Under the pieces are notes generated by a model that had not been told where the DNA came from, made no database searches, and saw only the letters and a list, made by a program, of their open reading frames with translations. From contig CASFVA010000013.1 in assembly GCA_949298075.1 (NCBI GenBank), forward strand, positions 1-64,000: a stretch of 64,000 bases of DNA. Direction: 5' to 3'. The stretch comes from an uncultured Lentisphaeria bacterium. GTDB lineage: Bacteria; Verrucomicrobiota; Lentisphaeria; Victivallales; Victivallaceae. The translations under genes and the position numbers were made by a program. Shown in pieces: positions 1 to 8,464 of this stretch (positions are counted from its first letter, which is position 1; the number at the start of each line of letters is the position of its first letter).

Positions 1-91
1 GTTTGCCGCAGCTGACGCACTCAATCTCCTGACCGGCGAACTGTTCGTCGATCTCATACTTCTGGCGGCAATGCGGACAACGCAATCTCAT
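1..91 (-). CDS. Zinc-ribbon protein, N-terminal fragment (cut by the left edge)
   Basis: Only the first 30 residues are present; the gene runs off the left edge. They contain two CxxC pairs (CPHC at residues 5-8 and CVSC at 25-28) separated by about 16 residues, which is a zinc-ribbon of the MJ0042/FmdB-like type often found at the start of bacterial membrane or regulatory proteins. The start codon at 91 has an AAGGAG Shine-Dalgarno sequence a few bases upstream, so the start is firm. It lies 62 bp downstream of the aldo/keto reductase on the same strand and may belong to that operon. The function of the missing part cannot be judged. Confidence 0.7.
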   Translation of the reverse strand, partial: MRLRCPHCRQKYEIDEQFAGQEIECVSCGK

Positions 92-153
92 GACCACTCT
101 CCTTACGGTCCGCCGTCCCGGTTGACGTCATGTCCCGGAAAACGGCCGTCCCC

Positions 154-1440
154 TCAGCCCCGGCGCTTTCGGGAACGCCTGTAAGCCTGCAGTTCAGACT
201 CCACCCGCTGCAGCTGCTCGGGACTGTTGATCTTCTGCGGACACTTTTTCAGACAGGCCCCGCAGGCAACACAGGCCGCCGCCTTGGAGTCCTCATCCAT
301 CTTGTTGTAAATTTTGAGGAACTGCGACATGGCTCCGGTGGTTTTGTACTGGTTATACAGACCGAAAACACGCGGAATTTCCACTCCGGCCGGACACGGC
401 ATGCAGTAGCGACACTCCGTACACGGAATCACTCCCGCCTTGCGGTAGGCCGCCAATGCCGCCGCAATGGTACCCCGCTCGGCGTCGGTCAGCGGTCGGA
501 AATCGGTAAAGGTCCGGATGTTTTCCTCCAGGTGTTCCGTCAAAGTCATGCCGCTCAGTACGCAGATGACGTTCGGCAGACTGGCCGCGTAACGCAACGC
601 CCACGAAGCAACGCTGGCTTCGGGCGCGGCCTGTTTAAACACCGCCGTGGCTTCCGGATTCAGCCGGGCCAGCGCTCCGCCGCGCAGCGGCTCCATGACG
701 ATTACCGGAATACCCCGGGCAGTCAGAATTTCATACTGCTCCCGCGACCGGTAGATCGTCCAGTCCAGGTAGTTGAGCTGGATCTGAGCGAAATCCCACG
801 CCCGGTAACCGGCGATTTCCGCCAGCACCTCCGGTTCGTCGTGAAAGGAGAATCCAAGTTTGCGGATTTTGCCCTCTTTCTGTTTCTGCTCCAGAAACTC
901 GCAGACCTTGAAGCGTTTTGCATCCTCCCAGCGCTCCCGGTTGAGATTGTGCAGCAAATAGAAGTCAAAATAATCCGCCTTGCAGCGCTCAAGCTGTTCA
1001 TTCCAGATGCGTTCGACGTCCGCGGCCTTTTTCAGTGCGCGCACCGGCATTTTGTCGGCCAGGTAATAGGAATCCCGGGGATATTTTGTCAGCAGTTTCC
1101 CGGCGCACACCTCGCTCTGGCCATCGTGATAGAAATAGGCGGTGTCGAAATAATTGAGTCCGACCTCCATCGCCCGGGCAATCTGCTTTTCGACGGTCGC
1201 GTAATCAATGTCCGGCCGGTCCGGCGACAACCGCGGCAGCCGCATCATGCCAAAGCCGAGCAATGGCAAAGTCAGTCCGGTGTTCTTGTAGCGCCGCCGG
1301 GTGATCGGAGCACCCCGCAGTTCCGGAATCTTGTCGCCGTCCCCGGCTTCGCCCCCGGCCCGGTCGCCGGCCGCCAGCCGGGTGAGCGGAGCCAGCGCAG
1401 CCACCGTCAATGCGCTTTTCAGAAAATCCCGTCGGTTCAT
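154..1440 (-). CDS. Tat-exported aldo/keto reductase with C-terminal 4Fe-4S module
   Basis: 428 residues. The N-terminus (MNRRDFLKSALTVAALAPL) is a twin-arginine signal. The start at 1440 is chosen over a longer frame opening at 1512 because it puts the RR motif at the very N-terminus and follows a GGGGGATAG ribosome site. Residues about 40-330 are an aldo/keto reductase barrel with the usual pattern (FDTAYFYHDGQSE, LGFSFHDEPEVL). The C-terminal 90 residues carry two ferredoxin cysteine clusters, CTECRYCMPCP and CVACGACLKKCP. This architecture is a known family of exported iron-sulfur AKR-like proteins with unproven substrates. It lies in a minus-strand run downstream of tatA, tatC and a NapGH-like ferredoxin, so it is a plausible cargo of that Tat system and an electron partner of the ferredoxin. 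Confidence 0.9.
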   Translation of the reverse strand: MNRRDFLKSALTVAALAPLTRLAAGDRAGGEAGDGDKIPELRGAPITRRRYKNTGLTLPLLGFGMMRLPRLSPDRPDIDYATVEKQIARAMEVGLNYFDTAYFYHDGQSEVCAGKLLTKYPRDSYYLADKMPVRALKKAADVERIWNEQLERCKADYFDFYLLHNLNRERWEDAKRFKVCEFLEQKQKEGKIRKLGFSFHDEPEVLAEIAGYRAWDFAQIQLNYLDWTIYRSREQYEILTARGIPVIVMEPLRGGALARLNPEATAVFKQAAPEASVASWALRYAASLPNVICVLSGMTLTEHLEENIRTFTDFRPLTDAERGTIAAALAAYRKAGVIPCTECRYCMPCPAGVEIPRVFGLYNQYKTTGAMSQFLKIYNKMDEDSKAAACVACGACLKKCPQKINSPEQLQRVESELQAYRRSRKRRG

Positions 1441-1573
1441 TCTATCCCCCCATTTCATTCCAGCACTCCGGAAACAGACCTGGCCGTCCCGGGATGCTGT
1501 GCTTAACTTCAACCCCGTCCACCCATGTTTATGACTGCGTCCGTGCCGAGAAAAGCCGTTTCGGACCGCCAGT

Positions 1574-2305
1574 TCATTTCGATTCCGCCTTTCCAGCCGG
1601 CGTTTCCAGCCGCGAAGCCAGTACCAGCCCCAGCTCGAACAGCAGCCAGGTCGGCACCGCCAGCATGAGCTGACTCACCACGTCCGGCGGAGTCAGAATC
1701 GCCGCAACAATCAGAATCACCGTCATGACGTACGGCCGCTTCTGTTTCAGCGACTGCACCGAAATCACACCGAAGCGCACCGCCAGCAGCACCGCCACCG
1801 GCGCCTGAAACATCACCGCGAAAGCCAGCGTCAGCCAGCCGGCCAGATTCAGGAAGTTCGCCAGTCCCAGCACCGGCTGGAGCTCCGGAGTGGCGAATCC
1901 GCCGGAAAACCGCATCAGCATCGGCAGAATCAAGCCGATACAGAACCCCGCCCCGCAGAAAAACAGCAGCGAGGAAAACGCGATCCACCACCCCAGCGCC
2001 TTGCGTTCTTCCCGGTACAGCGCCGGCAGCAGAAACCGCCAGACCTGCACGATGTTCCACGGATATGCCAGCACCAGCGCCAGTATCAGGGCCAGTTTGA
2101 GCTGGACCCAGAACACCTCCATCGGCGTGAAGTAGTGCAGCCGTCCCACCGAGTCCGGGAAACACCACTGCACCAGCCCCCGGATCACCCACGGTGAAAC
2201 CGCGTACCCCACCGGATAAAGCACCGCCGTCACCGCCAGGCACCGCAGCAGAGTCCGGCGGAGCTCCTCCAGGTGCGCGGTCAGCGTATTCTCGGTATCG
2301 CTCAT
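1574..2305 (-). CDS. tatC: Sec-independent protein translocase TatC
   Basis: 243 residues, a normal TatC length, with six hydrophobic segments. The N-terminal HLEELRRTLLRC is the conserved cytoplasmic signal-recognition region of TatC, and FTPMEVFWVQLKLALILA is the conserved stretch leading into helix 2. TatC binds twin-arginine signal peptides in the inner membrane and recruits TatA. The start at 2305 overlaps the end of tatA by four bases (ATGA), so the two are translationally coupled. The downstream gene encodes a protein with a twin-arginine signal, which supports a working Tat pathway. Confidence 0.95.
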   Translation of the reverse strand: MSDTENTLTAHLEELRRTLLRCLAVTAVLYPVGYAVSPWVIRGLVQWCFPDSVGRLHYFTPMEVFWVQLKLALILALVLAYPWNIVQVWRFLLPALYREERKALGWWIAFSSLLFFCGAGFCIGLILPMLMRFSGGFATPELQPVLGLANFLNLAGWLTLAFAVMFQAPVAVLLAVRFGVISVQSLKQKRPYVMTVILIVAAILTPPDVVSQLMLAVPTWLLFELGLVLASRLETPAGKAESK

Positions 2306-2526
2306 GCCCGGTTTTCCGGTTCCCCGCTCTGCTTATCCTCTTTTTCCGCAGCCTTTTCCGCCTTGTCCATCAGATCGCGGCCCTCTTCCGAAAGCGCCTC
2401 CTTCGCCTTTTTAAACTCATACGATGCCCGTCCCATGGCCCGGGCCAGTTCCGGAATGCGTTTCGCGCCGAACACCAGCAACACAAAAAGCACAATCAGC
2501 AGAATCTCAGTAAATCCCAGCGACAT
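2302..2526 (-). CDS. tatA: Twin-arginine translocase subunit TatA/TatE-type
   Basis: 74 residues: one N-terminal transmembrane helix (residues 5-19), the hallmark FGAKRIPELARAMG hinge and amphipathic helix, then a charged lysine/glutamate-rich tail. TatA forms the protein-conducting assembly with TatC. The start at 2526 is preferred over an in-frame ATG at 2553 because it follows a GGAGGTG ribosome site and gives the short N-terminus usual for TatA. It overlaps tatC by 4 bp. No separate TatB is seen in the window, so this may be a two-component TatAC system, though a tatB elsewhere cannot be excluded. Confidence 0.95.
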   Translation of the reverse strand: MSLGFTEILLIVLFVLLVFGAKRIPELARAMGRASYEFKKAKEALSEEGRDLMDKAEKAAEKEDKQSGEPENRA

Positions 2527-2604
2527 ATCACACCTCCATTGGTTCAAATGCATTACTTCCGGCTTCAGCCGCGGCCCGGAATGACGCTCCGACTCTTTGT
2601 GCGC

Positions 2605-3934
2605 TCACTCCGCCGCCTCCAAATCCAGCCGCGTCTGCCGGTCAACCGGAGTCAGCGTCATCGCTTTTTCCGGAGCCGGACAGACCTGCCGGCAGGCTCC
2701 GCAGCCAATGCAGAGCCGGACATCAAGCCGGGGCGCACCGGTTTTGCGGAGCGTCACCGCTCCGGTCGGACACACCGCGGCACACTTGTCGCACGGGATG
2801 TCGTCCTGGAACACGATGCAGCGACGCGGATCCAATCCGGCCAGCGCAATACGGGTTCGCTGCTTGACCTCAAGGGGCAGCGGCCGCAGCGCACCGGTCG
2901 GGCACACCTGCGAACAGCGATTGCAATCATACTGACACGCCCCCCGGGAGAAATCCAGAGATACCGGTCCGGTTCCGCCGGGCGCCGGCACAATGATTCC
3001 TGCCGGGCAATTCGCCGTGCAGAGCTGACAGGCCGTGCACCGGGCCGCGAAGCGCTCCGGCGTTTCCGCGCCGGGCGGCAGAAACCGGAACCGCCGCGCC
3101 CAGTCGGTGATCTTCGTCAGTCCGGCCCGGGCCAGTACGGCGCCGGCGGCCAGTCCGCCCAGCAGCAGACCGCCGCTGATCAGAAACGCCCGGCGCCCCG
3201 GATCTGCCGGCGCGGCCGCCGGAATCGGACGGCCGAACTTCACCGCGTGGAACCGGCAGGCCGCCACGCAGTTGAGGCAGCGGAGACACCGTCCGTTGTC
3301 CAGGGTTCCGGCAACGGGATCAATGCAACCGGCCGGACAGACTTTCACACAGGCGCCGCACTTCACGCAACGCTCCGAGAGCGTCAGCCGGAACACTCCC
3401 CGTCCGGCCAGCAGTCCGAGCAAAGCTCCCACCGGACACACCGTCGTGCAGAACACCCGCTTCTTCCAGATTGCCAGTCCGGCGATCACCACCAGCGGAA
3501 TCACGCCGCCCAGGGTGAAGCTCCCGGCCAGCCGACCGAAGTCGGAATAGGGATCCAGCAGCAGAAACAGCACCGGCCAGCCGCCCAGCAGGGTTCCGAA
3601 TGCCAATCCGGCAATCAGGCAGCGGATTTTTCCGGAAATCCGGTACCGGCCGCCCCCCGCGCCGGACCAGAAAGCCGATGACGTCCTGTACGATTCCCAA
3701 CGGGCACCACACAGCACAGTAGACCCGCCCGAAAAGCACCGTAATCGCCGCAATCACCAGAGCGGCCGCCAGAGTTCCCAGCGAAAACGCCGCCAGACAC
3801 TTCAGCAGCACCGGTCCGAATTGAACATGCAGAAATCCGGCCACTCCGCCAATGCCGGCAAAGGCGGCAACCACCACCGCCATGACGACAGCGGCGACCG
3901 CCACTCTGAACCATTTTACACTTAATTTCATCAT
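2605..3934 (-). pseudogene. NapH-NapG-like polyferredoxin membrane protein, interrupted by a +1 frameshift
   Basis: Two overlapping frames together make one protein of about 440 residues. The first part (from 3934) has membrane helices and the NapH-type motif GRVYCAVWCPLG. The second part (to 2605) continues with KKRVFCTTVCPVG, two ferredoxin clusters (CVKCGACVKVCP, CLRCLNCVAAC), then GRRAFLISGGLLLGGLAAG, which looks like an internal twin-arginine signal-anchor, then four more cysteine clusters as in NapG. The frames join at a run of six C (G on the coding strand) at 3653-3658. Removing one G restores VRRGGGRYRISGK without a break. The cause may be a sequencing error in the homopolymer or a true disabling mutation. 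The start at 3934 follows AAGGTG. It heads the tatA-tatC-AKR run and would pass electrons from the membrane to the periplasmic side. Confidence 0.8.
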
Positions 3935-3962
3935 GCCGCACCTTTTTCAACGTCACAGTCAA

Positions 3963-3992
3963 AACATAACCTTGTTCCTGGCGGTAATGCAA
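3963..3992 (-). promoter_or_regulatory. Possible promoter of the NapGH-like/tat operon
   Basis: On the minus strand TTGCAT and TATGTT are separated by 18 bp, about 30 bp upstream of the start at 3934. Each box matches the sigma-70 consensus at four positions, so this is a moderate call. Confidence 0.4.
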
Positions 3993-4163
3993 GCTGATTT
4001 CGCTTTTTTTCCGATTTTTCACCGGATTCAGACCGGTTTCCGGCCCCGTTCCGGAAAACCATCCATCCCCGGAAATCCTCCGGATCCGCCGGTCTGGCCG
4101 CACCCGTCCGCCCTGGCCGGAACCGCTCCCGGCGGGGAAAGACGCCGCCGCCACGGGCGTCAC

Positions 4164-4198
4164 AAAAAAGCCGCCATCCGGAATTCCCGGCGGCGGCA
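4164..4198 (-). terminator. Rho-independent terminator after the AhpD-like gene
   Basis: On the minus strand a GCCGCC/GGCGGC stem with an inner CCGG-type pairing is followed directly by six T. It lies 23-57 bp past the stop of the 4221-4604 gene. The rest of 3935-4220 shows no coding sequence; its right-hand part holds this hairpin and its left-hand part the promoter noted above. Confidence 0.75.
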
Positions 4199-4220
4199 TT
4201 CAATTCACGTCCAACCCGGC

Positions 4221-4604
4221 TCACTTCATGGGGGCCTTGAGGTCGATGTTCAATCCGATCGCCTTGTTGTAGGTGTTGAACAGGCTGATCGACGCCGCCA
4301 CCTCAATCGCGGCGGTGATCTCCTCGTCGGTGGCTCCCGCCAGCAGCGCCGCCGCCCGGTGGGCCTCCAGACAATACTGGCAGCCGTTGGCCGCACTCAC
4401 CGCAATGGTGATGAGTTCCCGGGTCTTGGCATCGAGGCCCCTGCCGGCGGCGTCGGCACAGTTCAGCACCGCTTCGAGAAAGTCACCGTTGCGCCCCATC
4501 ACCTGAAAAACTTCGGGAACAAATCCGAATTTCTTCTCGATTGATTCCTGAATCGCCACCGCCTTGGCGTCGCCGGTCCGGTTGTACTTCCTGATTGCCG
4601 CCAT
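4221..4604 (-). CDS. Carboxymuconolactone decarboxylase / AhpD-like family protein
   Basis: 127 residues forming a single CMD/AhpD-type helical domain. The redox motif CQYC followed by LEAH (about residues 75-82) is the AhpD-like CxxC-x3-H active site used for peroxidase or disulfide chemistry. In true decarboxylases this cysteine pair is usually absent, so a peroxiredoxin-partner or alkylhydroperoxidase-like role is more likely. The start at 4604 follows GAAGAGGAG with normal spacing. It is a single-gene unit: a terminator lies downstream, and the next gene upstream is a pseudopilin ending in its own hairpin. Confidence 0.85.
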   Translation of the reverse strand: MAAIRKYNRTGDAKAVAIQESIEKKFGFVPEVFQVMGRNGDFLEAVLNCADAAGRGLDAKTRELITIAVSAANGCQYCLEAHRAAALLAGATDEEITAAIEVAASISLFNTYNKAIGLNIDLKAPMK

Positions 4605-4644
4605 CTTCAGATCTCCTCTTCACACTGACTTTGACACTTATATG

Positions 4645-4691
4645 AAAAAGAGGCGAAACCGCGGAAACAACACCTGCTTCGCCGTTTCGCC
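4645..4691 (-). terminator. Terminator after the minus-strand pseudopilin
   Basis: On the minus strand, GGCGAAAC and GTTTCGCC form an 8-bp perfect stem around a 24-base loop and are followed by TCTTTTT. The long loop lowers confidence. Confidence 0.5.
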
Positions 4692-4709
4692 CCGGGTCGG
4701 GCCCGAGGT

Positions 4710-5447
4710 TTATTCGTCCACCTTGAGCCAGGAACCGGCATTGATCGTTTCGGCCGAATCCGAATTGGCGGCCGGATAGAACTTGTTGTCGGCGAAACTG
4801 TTTTCAGTGAAAGAGTCGCAGTGGCCGTCGAGGAAGAACAAATTGACCATATCGCCATGGATATTCACCGGACGCGCCCCTGTCGCCGTTCCGAGGCTGA
4901 TCGTGGCATCGGCCTTGATCTCTTTATTGGAAATTTCAGCGGAACAACCGCCCAGCACCAGCGCATTGGGCGCCACCCGGTAGGCACTGGTGCCACTGCC
5001 GACCGTCAGCGCCTTGGTGCTGCCGAAGTCCAGTCCGTTGTAGTTGGTACCGCCGATCTTCCTGGTCTTGGTACCGCTCACCATGCCGTAGGCTTCAGCA
5101 CATTGCGTCGCCGGATTCGCGACTCCCGCCAGCGACGCCGGAGTCGAGTACTCCATCGACGGACACCGGAACGCGGTCAAGTCCTGAATCCGGTCCGAAA
5201 CTTTGGGCGACAGGTAGGTGGTCCACAGCGAATCACCGCTCCCGCCGCTCACCAGAAACATGTCGTTGGCCGTCATCGACGGGATCACAATTTTCATGAC
5301 CTGTCCCTGATTGCTGAGGCAGTTGGAGCGCTTCGCCGCCACCCGCGCATAATTGAGGGCGGGCAGAATCATCGCGGCCAGAATCGCGATGATGCCGACG
5401 ACGACCAGAAGTTCAATAAGGGTGAATTTGCTGCTGGAGCTTTTCAT
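4710..5447 (-). CDS. Prepilin-type pseudopilin (type II secretion-like major-repeat family)
   Basis: 245 residues. A short basic leader is followed by [20 protein letters not shown], the class III prepilin signal: cleavage would fall before the F of FTLIELL and the E at mature position 5 is present. A hydrophobic helix follows, then about 200 residues with a single cysteine pair region and a C-terminal stretch around [10 protein letters not shown], the H/DG signature typical of the many pseudopilin-like proteins of Lentisphaerota and Planctomycetota. The start at 5447 (MKSSSSKF) is chosen because AAGGTG is properly spaced from it; a GTG at 5456 would overlap that site. No secretion ATPase or secretin lies beside it. 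It is divergent from another pseudopilin. Confidence 0.85.
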   Translation of the reverse strand: MKSSSSKFTLIELLVVVGIIAILAAMILPALNYARVAAKRSNCLSNQGQVMKIVIPSMTANDMFLVSGGSGDSLWTTYLSPKVSDRIQDLTAFRCPSMEYSTPASLAGVANPATQCAEAYGMVSGTKTRKIGGTNYNGLDFGSTKALTVGSGTSAYRVAPNALVLGGCSAEISNKEIKADATISLGTATGARPVNIHGDMVNLFFLDGHCDSFTENSFADNKFYPAANSDSAETINAGSWLKVDE

Positions 5448-5510
5448 GACCGACACCTTGTATTTGTTTTGCCATCCTTGACAGGAAAATTTTGAGACGA
5501 CTTTAATTAT

Positions 5511-5539
5511 AGAATACCGTTTTTACCCCGTTTTGTCAA
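5511..5539 (-). promoter_or_regulatory. Promoter of the minus-strand pseudopilin
   Basis: Minus-strand TTGACA (perfect -35) and TATTCT (-10) are separated by 17 bp. A perfect TATAAT-like hexamer also occurs a few bases farther on. Confidence 0.65.
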
Positions 5540-5590
5540 GTCCCGGGGTTTTCAAACCGGTTTTTTTTGTCAAAAAAAAGTCAGCGGCCA

Positions 5591-5619
5591 TTGAAAAACC
5601 GTCCAAACACGACTAATAT
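5591..5619 (+). promoter_or_regulatory. Promoter of the plus-strand GspG-like pseudopilin
   Basis: TTGAAA and TAATAT with exactly 17 bp between them, about 78 bp upstream of the start codon. Confidence 0.65.
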
Positions 5620-5696
5620 ATCTTATGAGAAACTAAAATTGTCCCGGAATATCCCCCCGGGCGTAATTAAAACTTTTTCCGAGGATGAAGTTTAAA

Positions 5697-6344
5697 ATGA
5701 AAAAGCAAACCCATTTCACCCTGGTGGAAATTCTCGTTGTGGTCGGCATCATCGCGATTCTGGCCAGTCTGATCCTGCCCGCCGTGATGTCCGCTCAGCA
5801 GCAGGGACGCATCACGCAGGCCAAGGCCGACATGTCGGCGATGCTCCAGGCGTTCAAGGGCGTTGAGAACCAGTATCACCGCCTGGTGCGCAAGGACGGC
5901 ACCAACTATTCATTTGACGGACATAATGCGCAAACCGTCACCAACGGCATCCAGCTCGGCAACGCCAGCGGCAACGACAACGCCTACGACGCTTTCATCG
6001 CCGAACTGACGGTTCCGGAAAAAATCGATGCCGACGACCGCAACATCAACACCCGCGGTACCGTGTTCCTGGACCCCAAACCCGGGTTCAACCCGGCTGA
6101 CGATTATGACACCGAGGACAATCAGAAACTGCTGTGGCGTGATCCCTGGGGGCAGCAGTACATCATCCGGATCCGCACGGATTTCGGCAACGACAATTAT
6201 CTGACCGATCCGGCTGACAGCAGTAAAAAACTGGCCGCCAATGTCATCATCTATTCGCTGGGCCCGAACAAATCCGACGACAATGCCAAAAACGTCGAAC
6301 GCACCGGCGACAAGAACACCGACGATATTGTCAGCTGGGAATAA
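5697..6344 (+). CDS. GspG-like pseudopilin
   Basis: 215 residues. The leader MKKQTH precedes [19 protein letters not shown], a prepilin peptidase site with the conserved glutamate at mature position 5. Unlike the neighbouring pseudopilin, the C-terminal half contains the GspG-type pattern DPWGQQYIIR, a GPNKSDDNAKN loop and an ending DDIVSWE, which resembles the calcium-binding end of the type II secretion major pseudopilin. The start at 5697 is preferred to an ATG at 5685 because the GAGG ribosome site abuts the earlier codon; the choice is not certain. It is followed by a strong terminator and has no secretion genes next to it. Confidence 0.85.
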   Translation: MKKQTHFTLVEILVVVGIIAILASLILPAVMSAQQQGRITQAKADMSAMLQAFKGVENQYHRLVRKDGTNYSFDGHNAQTVTNGIQLGNASGNDNAYDAFIAELTVPEKIDADDRNINTRGTVFLDPKPGFNPADDYDTEDNQKLLWRDPWGQQYIIRIRTDFGNDNYLTDPADSSKKLAANVIIYSLGPNKSDDNAKNVERTGDKNTDDIVSWE

Positions 6345-6391
6345 GCTGGATCCAAACGGACGGCAACGACAGCTGCTGAACTTCAGAAAAA

Positions 6392-6424
6392 CGGAACCCG
6401 GGAAAAAACCGGGTTCCGTTTTCT
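6392..6424 (+). terminator. Strong rho-independent terminator
   Basis: CGGAACCCGG and CCGGGTTCCG form a perfect 10-bp stem with a 7-base A-rich loop, followed by TTTTCT. It ends the GspG-like transcript. Nothing further is seen between here and 6588. Confidence 0.9.
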
Positions 6425-6588
6425 GTGCCGCTCCACCTGCGCCGGGACGGAATAAAACTCCGGAGCGGCAGTCATTTTAAACCGGTCCGTTCCGGCCGAT
6501 CCCGGGAGCGTTCCGGGCGCTTCGCCGAGATACCTGAATGCCGGCTCCTCCGCGTCTTTATCCCCGTCCGGAGCCATCCGGAAGCCGG

Positions 6589-7644
6589 TCAGCGGGGCGG
6601 GAGCGCCAGATTGACGGCAAAGGTCCGCAGCGCCAGTTCCTCACCGACGTTGAAGAGCATGGTATAGCGCAGATCCTCCGCCTCCCTGAGGATGGCGGCG
6701 GCCCGTTCCACGGACGGCCGGCGCGGCTCGCCCGGAAACACCTCCGGATTCGGCAGGTCGGCGGGATCGGCCCCTTCCGCCAGCAGAAACACCTGGGAGC
6801 AGAATACTTCAATCGCGGCCAGAAAGGCCCGTCGTTCACGCATATACTCCCCGGCGGCGGCGTCATCCAGCCGCGCCTGCACCCGCTTGAGATAGGCCGG
6901 ATCCTCGGCCCGGGCCGCCGCATCCAGATCGCTCTGAAACAGTTTTTCAACCTTCGCCCGGGCCGCCGCGTTGAGTTCGGACGCAATGCGGATCAGCTCC
7001 GCCGCCCATTCCGCTGCCGCAATCAGATCGCCGTCGGACTCAAAACACAGCCGGTCCAGAACCCGGAACAGTTCCGGCGCGCCTGCAAACTCCAGCCGGC
7101 AGGCGTTGGATGGCAGCGGCACCGTCTGGCAGCGCGACCGGGTCGTCGGCAGCAGCGACCCCGGACTGCCGGTGGCCAGAATCAAAGTGGTGTCCGGCGG
7201 CGGTTCCTCCAGAGTCTTGAGCAGGGCATTCTGCGCCTCGTCGTTCATGCGGTCGGCTTCAAGAATCACCCCGAGCTTGCGCCGCGCCGCCGTAATGCTG
7301 GTGTAGTTGAGCTTCCCGATCAGACTGCGCAGAGTGTTGGGTTCGGGATTGACGCGGTCGCCGACCTTGATCTGATACATTTTTCCCACCGGTGAGAGCG
7401 TATAGTATTCACTGTACACTCCCCGCTCCAACCGGTCGCAGTACGGGCAGTTCACATTGGGTCGTCCGTTCACCGCATCCGGACAGCCCGCAATCTGGGC
7501 CAGCACCACCGGAAACTCACGCCGCACCGTCTCGTCGGAAGACACAATCAGAAACGCGTGGGCAAACCGTCCTCCCGCACGCGCATTCTCCAAACAGCCG
7601 ACCAGCGCCGGAAAACCGGACCGGTATTTCTCGTAAAGCGACAT
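6589..7644 (-). CDS. holB: DNA polymerase III delta-prime subunit
   Basis: 351 residues. It is a clamp-loader AAA-type protein: the zinc module shows as CPDAVNGRPNVNCPYCDRL, and the sensor region reads ADRMNDEAQNALLKTLEEPP, the standard HolB/DnaX signature. The conserved Walker A lysine is not visible, as expected for delta-prime, which does not hydrolyse ATP. It would sit in the clamp loader that opens the beta clamp at replication forks. The start codon at 7644 overlaps the end of tmk, and the tmk-holB order is a classical bacterial arrangement. Confidence 0.93.
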   Translation of the reverse strand: MSLYEKYRSGFPALVGCLENARAGGRFAHAFLIVSSDETVRREFPVVLAQIAGCPDAVNGRPNVNCPYCDRLERGVYSEYYTLSPVGKMYQIKVGDRVNPEPNTLRSLIGKLNYTSITAARRKLGVILEADRMNDEAQNALLKTLEEPPPDTTLILATGSPGSLLPTTRSRCQTVPLPSNACRLEFAGAPELFRVLDRLCFESDGDLIAAAEWAAELIRIASELNAAARAKVEKLFQSDLDAAARAEDPAYLKRVQARLDDAAAGEYMRERRAFLAAIEVFCSQVFLLAEGADPADLPNPEVFPGEPRRPSVERAAAILREAEDLRYTMLFNVGEELALRTFAVNLALPPR

Positions 7645-8339
7645 CAGAGCTTCTCCAGGTAAACCGCAAAATCCGGACTGGCGGCCAGCCGACGCAGCAC
7701 CTCGGCGTGAACCTCCCCGGCCGGACGGTCGGCGTCAATGACCTTGATCCGGTCGGGTTCTGAAGCGGCCAGATCCAGGAACGCCCGCCGGACTTTGCGG
7801 TGAAATTCCATATCCTCCCGCTCAAAACGGTCGAACTTCCCCCGGGTCTCGCTCCGGACGGCGTTGCGCCGGAAACCGACTTCGGGCGGAATATCCAGCA
7901 CAAACGTAAGGTCCGGCCCCCGGCCGCGCGAGGCAAAGCGGTTGATCCGGGCGATGATTTCCCGGTCGATGCCGCGCGCCGCGCCCTGATAGGCCGAAGT
8001 GGAGTCTCCGAACCGGTCGCACAGCACGGTCATGCCCGCTTCCAGAGCCGGATGAATCACCTCCGCCACATGCTGGGCCCGGGCCGCCTCCATGAGCAGC
8101 AGTTCCGTTTCCGGAGCCACGGGCTCGCCACCGTTGAATTCCTTGACCACCGCCCGGATCGCCTCGGCCAGCGGCGTGCCGCCCGGCTCCCGGGTGCAGA
8201 CGCAACGCACGCCGCGCTCCTGCAGCGCCGCGGCAAGCTGCCTCAGCTGCGAACTCTTGCCGGCGCCCTCCGGCCCCTCAAAGGTGATGAAAAAACCGGG
8301 CCCCGCAGCGCCACGCCGGGACTTTTTGCTGTTTTCCAT
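7644..8339 (-). CDS. tmk: Thymidylate kinase
   Basis: 231 residues. It phosphorylates dTMP to dTDP for DNA synthesis. After a short basic extension the P-loop FEGPEGAGKSSQ (about residues 19-30) is intact. DRFGDSTSAYQG matches the conserved DR(Y/F)xxSxxAYQG segment of the family, and REPGGTPLAEAIR is the dTMP-binding region. It is translationally coupled to holB. A minus-strand promoter is found upstream at 8379-8407. Confidence 0.95.
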   Translation of the reverse strand: MENSKKSRRGAAGPGFFITFEGPEGAGKSSQLRQLAAALQERGVRCVCTREPGGTPLAEAIRAVVKEFNGGEPVAPETELLLMEAARAQHVAEVIHPALEAGMTVLCDRFGDSTSAYQGAARGIDREIIARINRFASRGRGPDLTFVLDIPPEVGFRRNAVRSETRGKFDRFEREDMEFHRKVRRAFLDLAASEPDRIKVIDADRPAGEVHAEVLRRLAASPDFAVYLEKL

Positions 8340-8378
8340 GATAATGATGATTGTTTTTCCGTTTTTTTGTTCTTTCTA

Positions 8379-8407
8379 AAGATAGTTGTATTTGCCCAAA
8401 AGTTCAA
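8379..8407 (-). promoter_or_regulatory. Promoter of tmk-holB
   Basis: Minus-strand TTGAAC and TATCTT at 17-bp spacing. The boxes overlap those of the divergent plus-strand promoter, so the two transcription units share one short control region. Confidence 0.5.
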
Positions 8408-8420
8408 ACGGTGATATATT
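8392..8420 (+). promoter_or_regulatory. Promoter of the AICAR transformylase gene
   Basis: TTGCCC and TATATT separated by 17 bp, 44 bp upstream of the start codon. Confidence 0.5.
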
Positions 8421-8464
8421 TAAAAAATGACTTTTTACGTTTTCAATCCGGGAACAGCGCCACT

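Noticed and set aside
5560-5582. T/A-rich stretch between the two pseudopilins considered as a terminator
   Set aside because: No stem flanks it, and it lies between divergent promoters where a terminator would have no transcript to stop.
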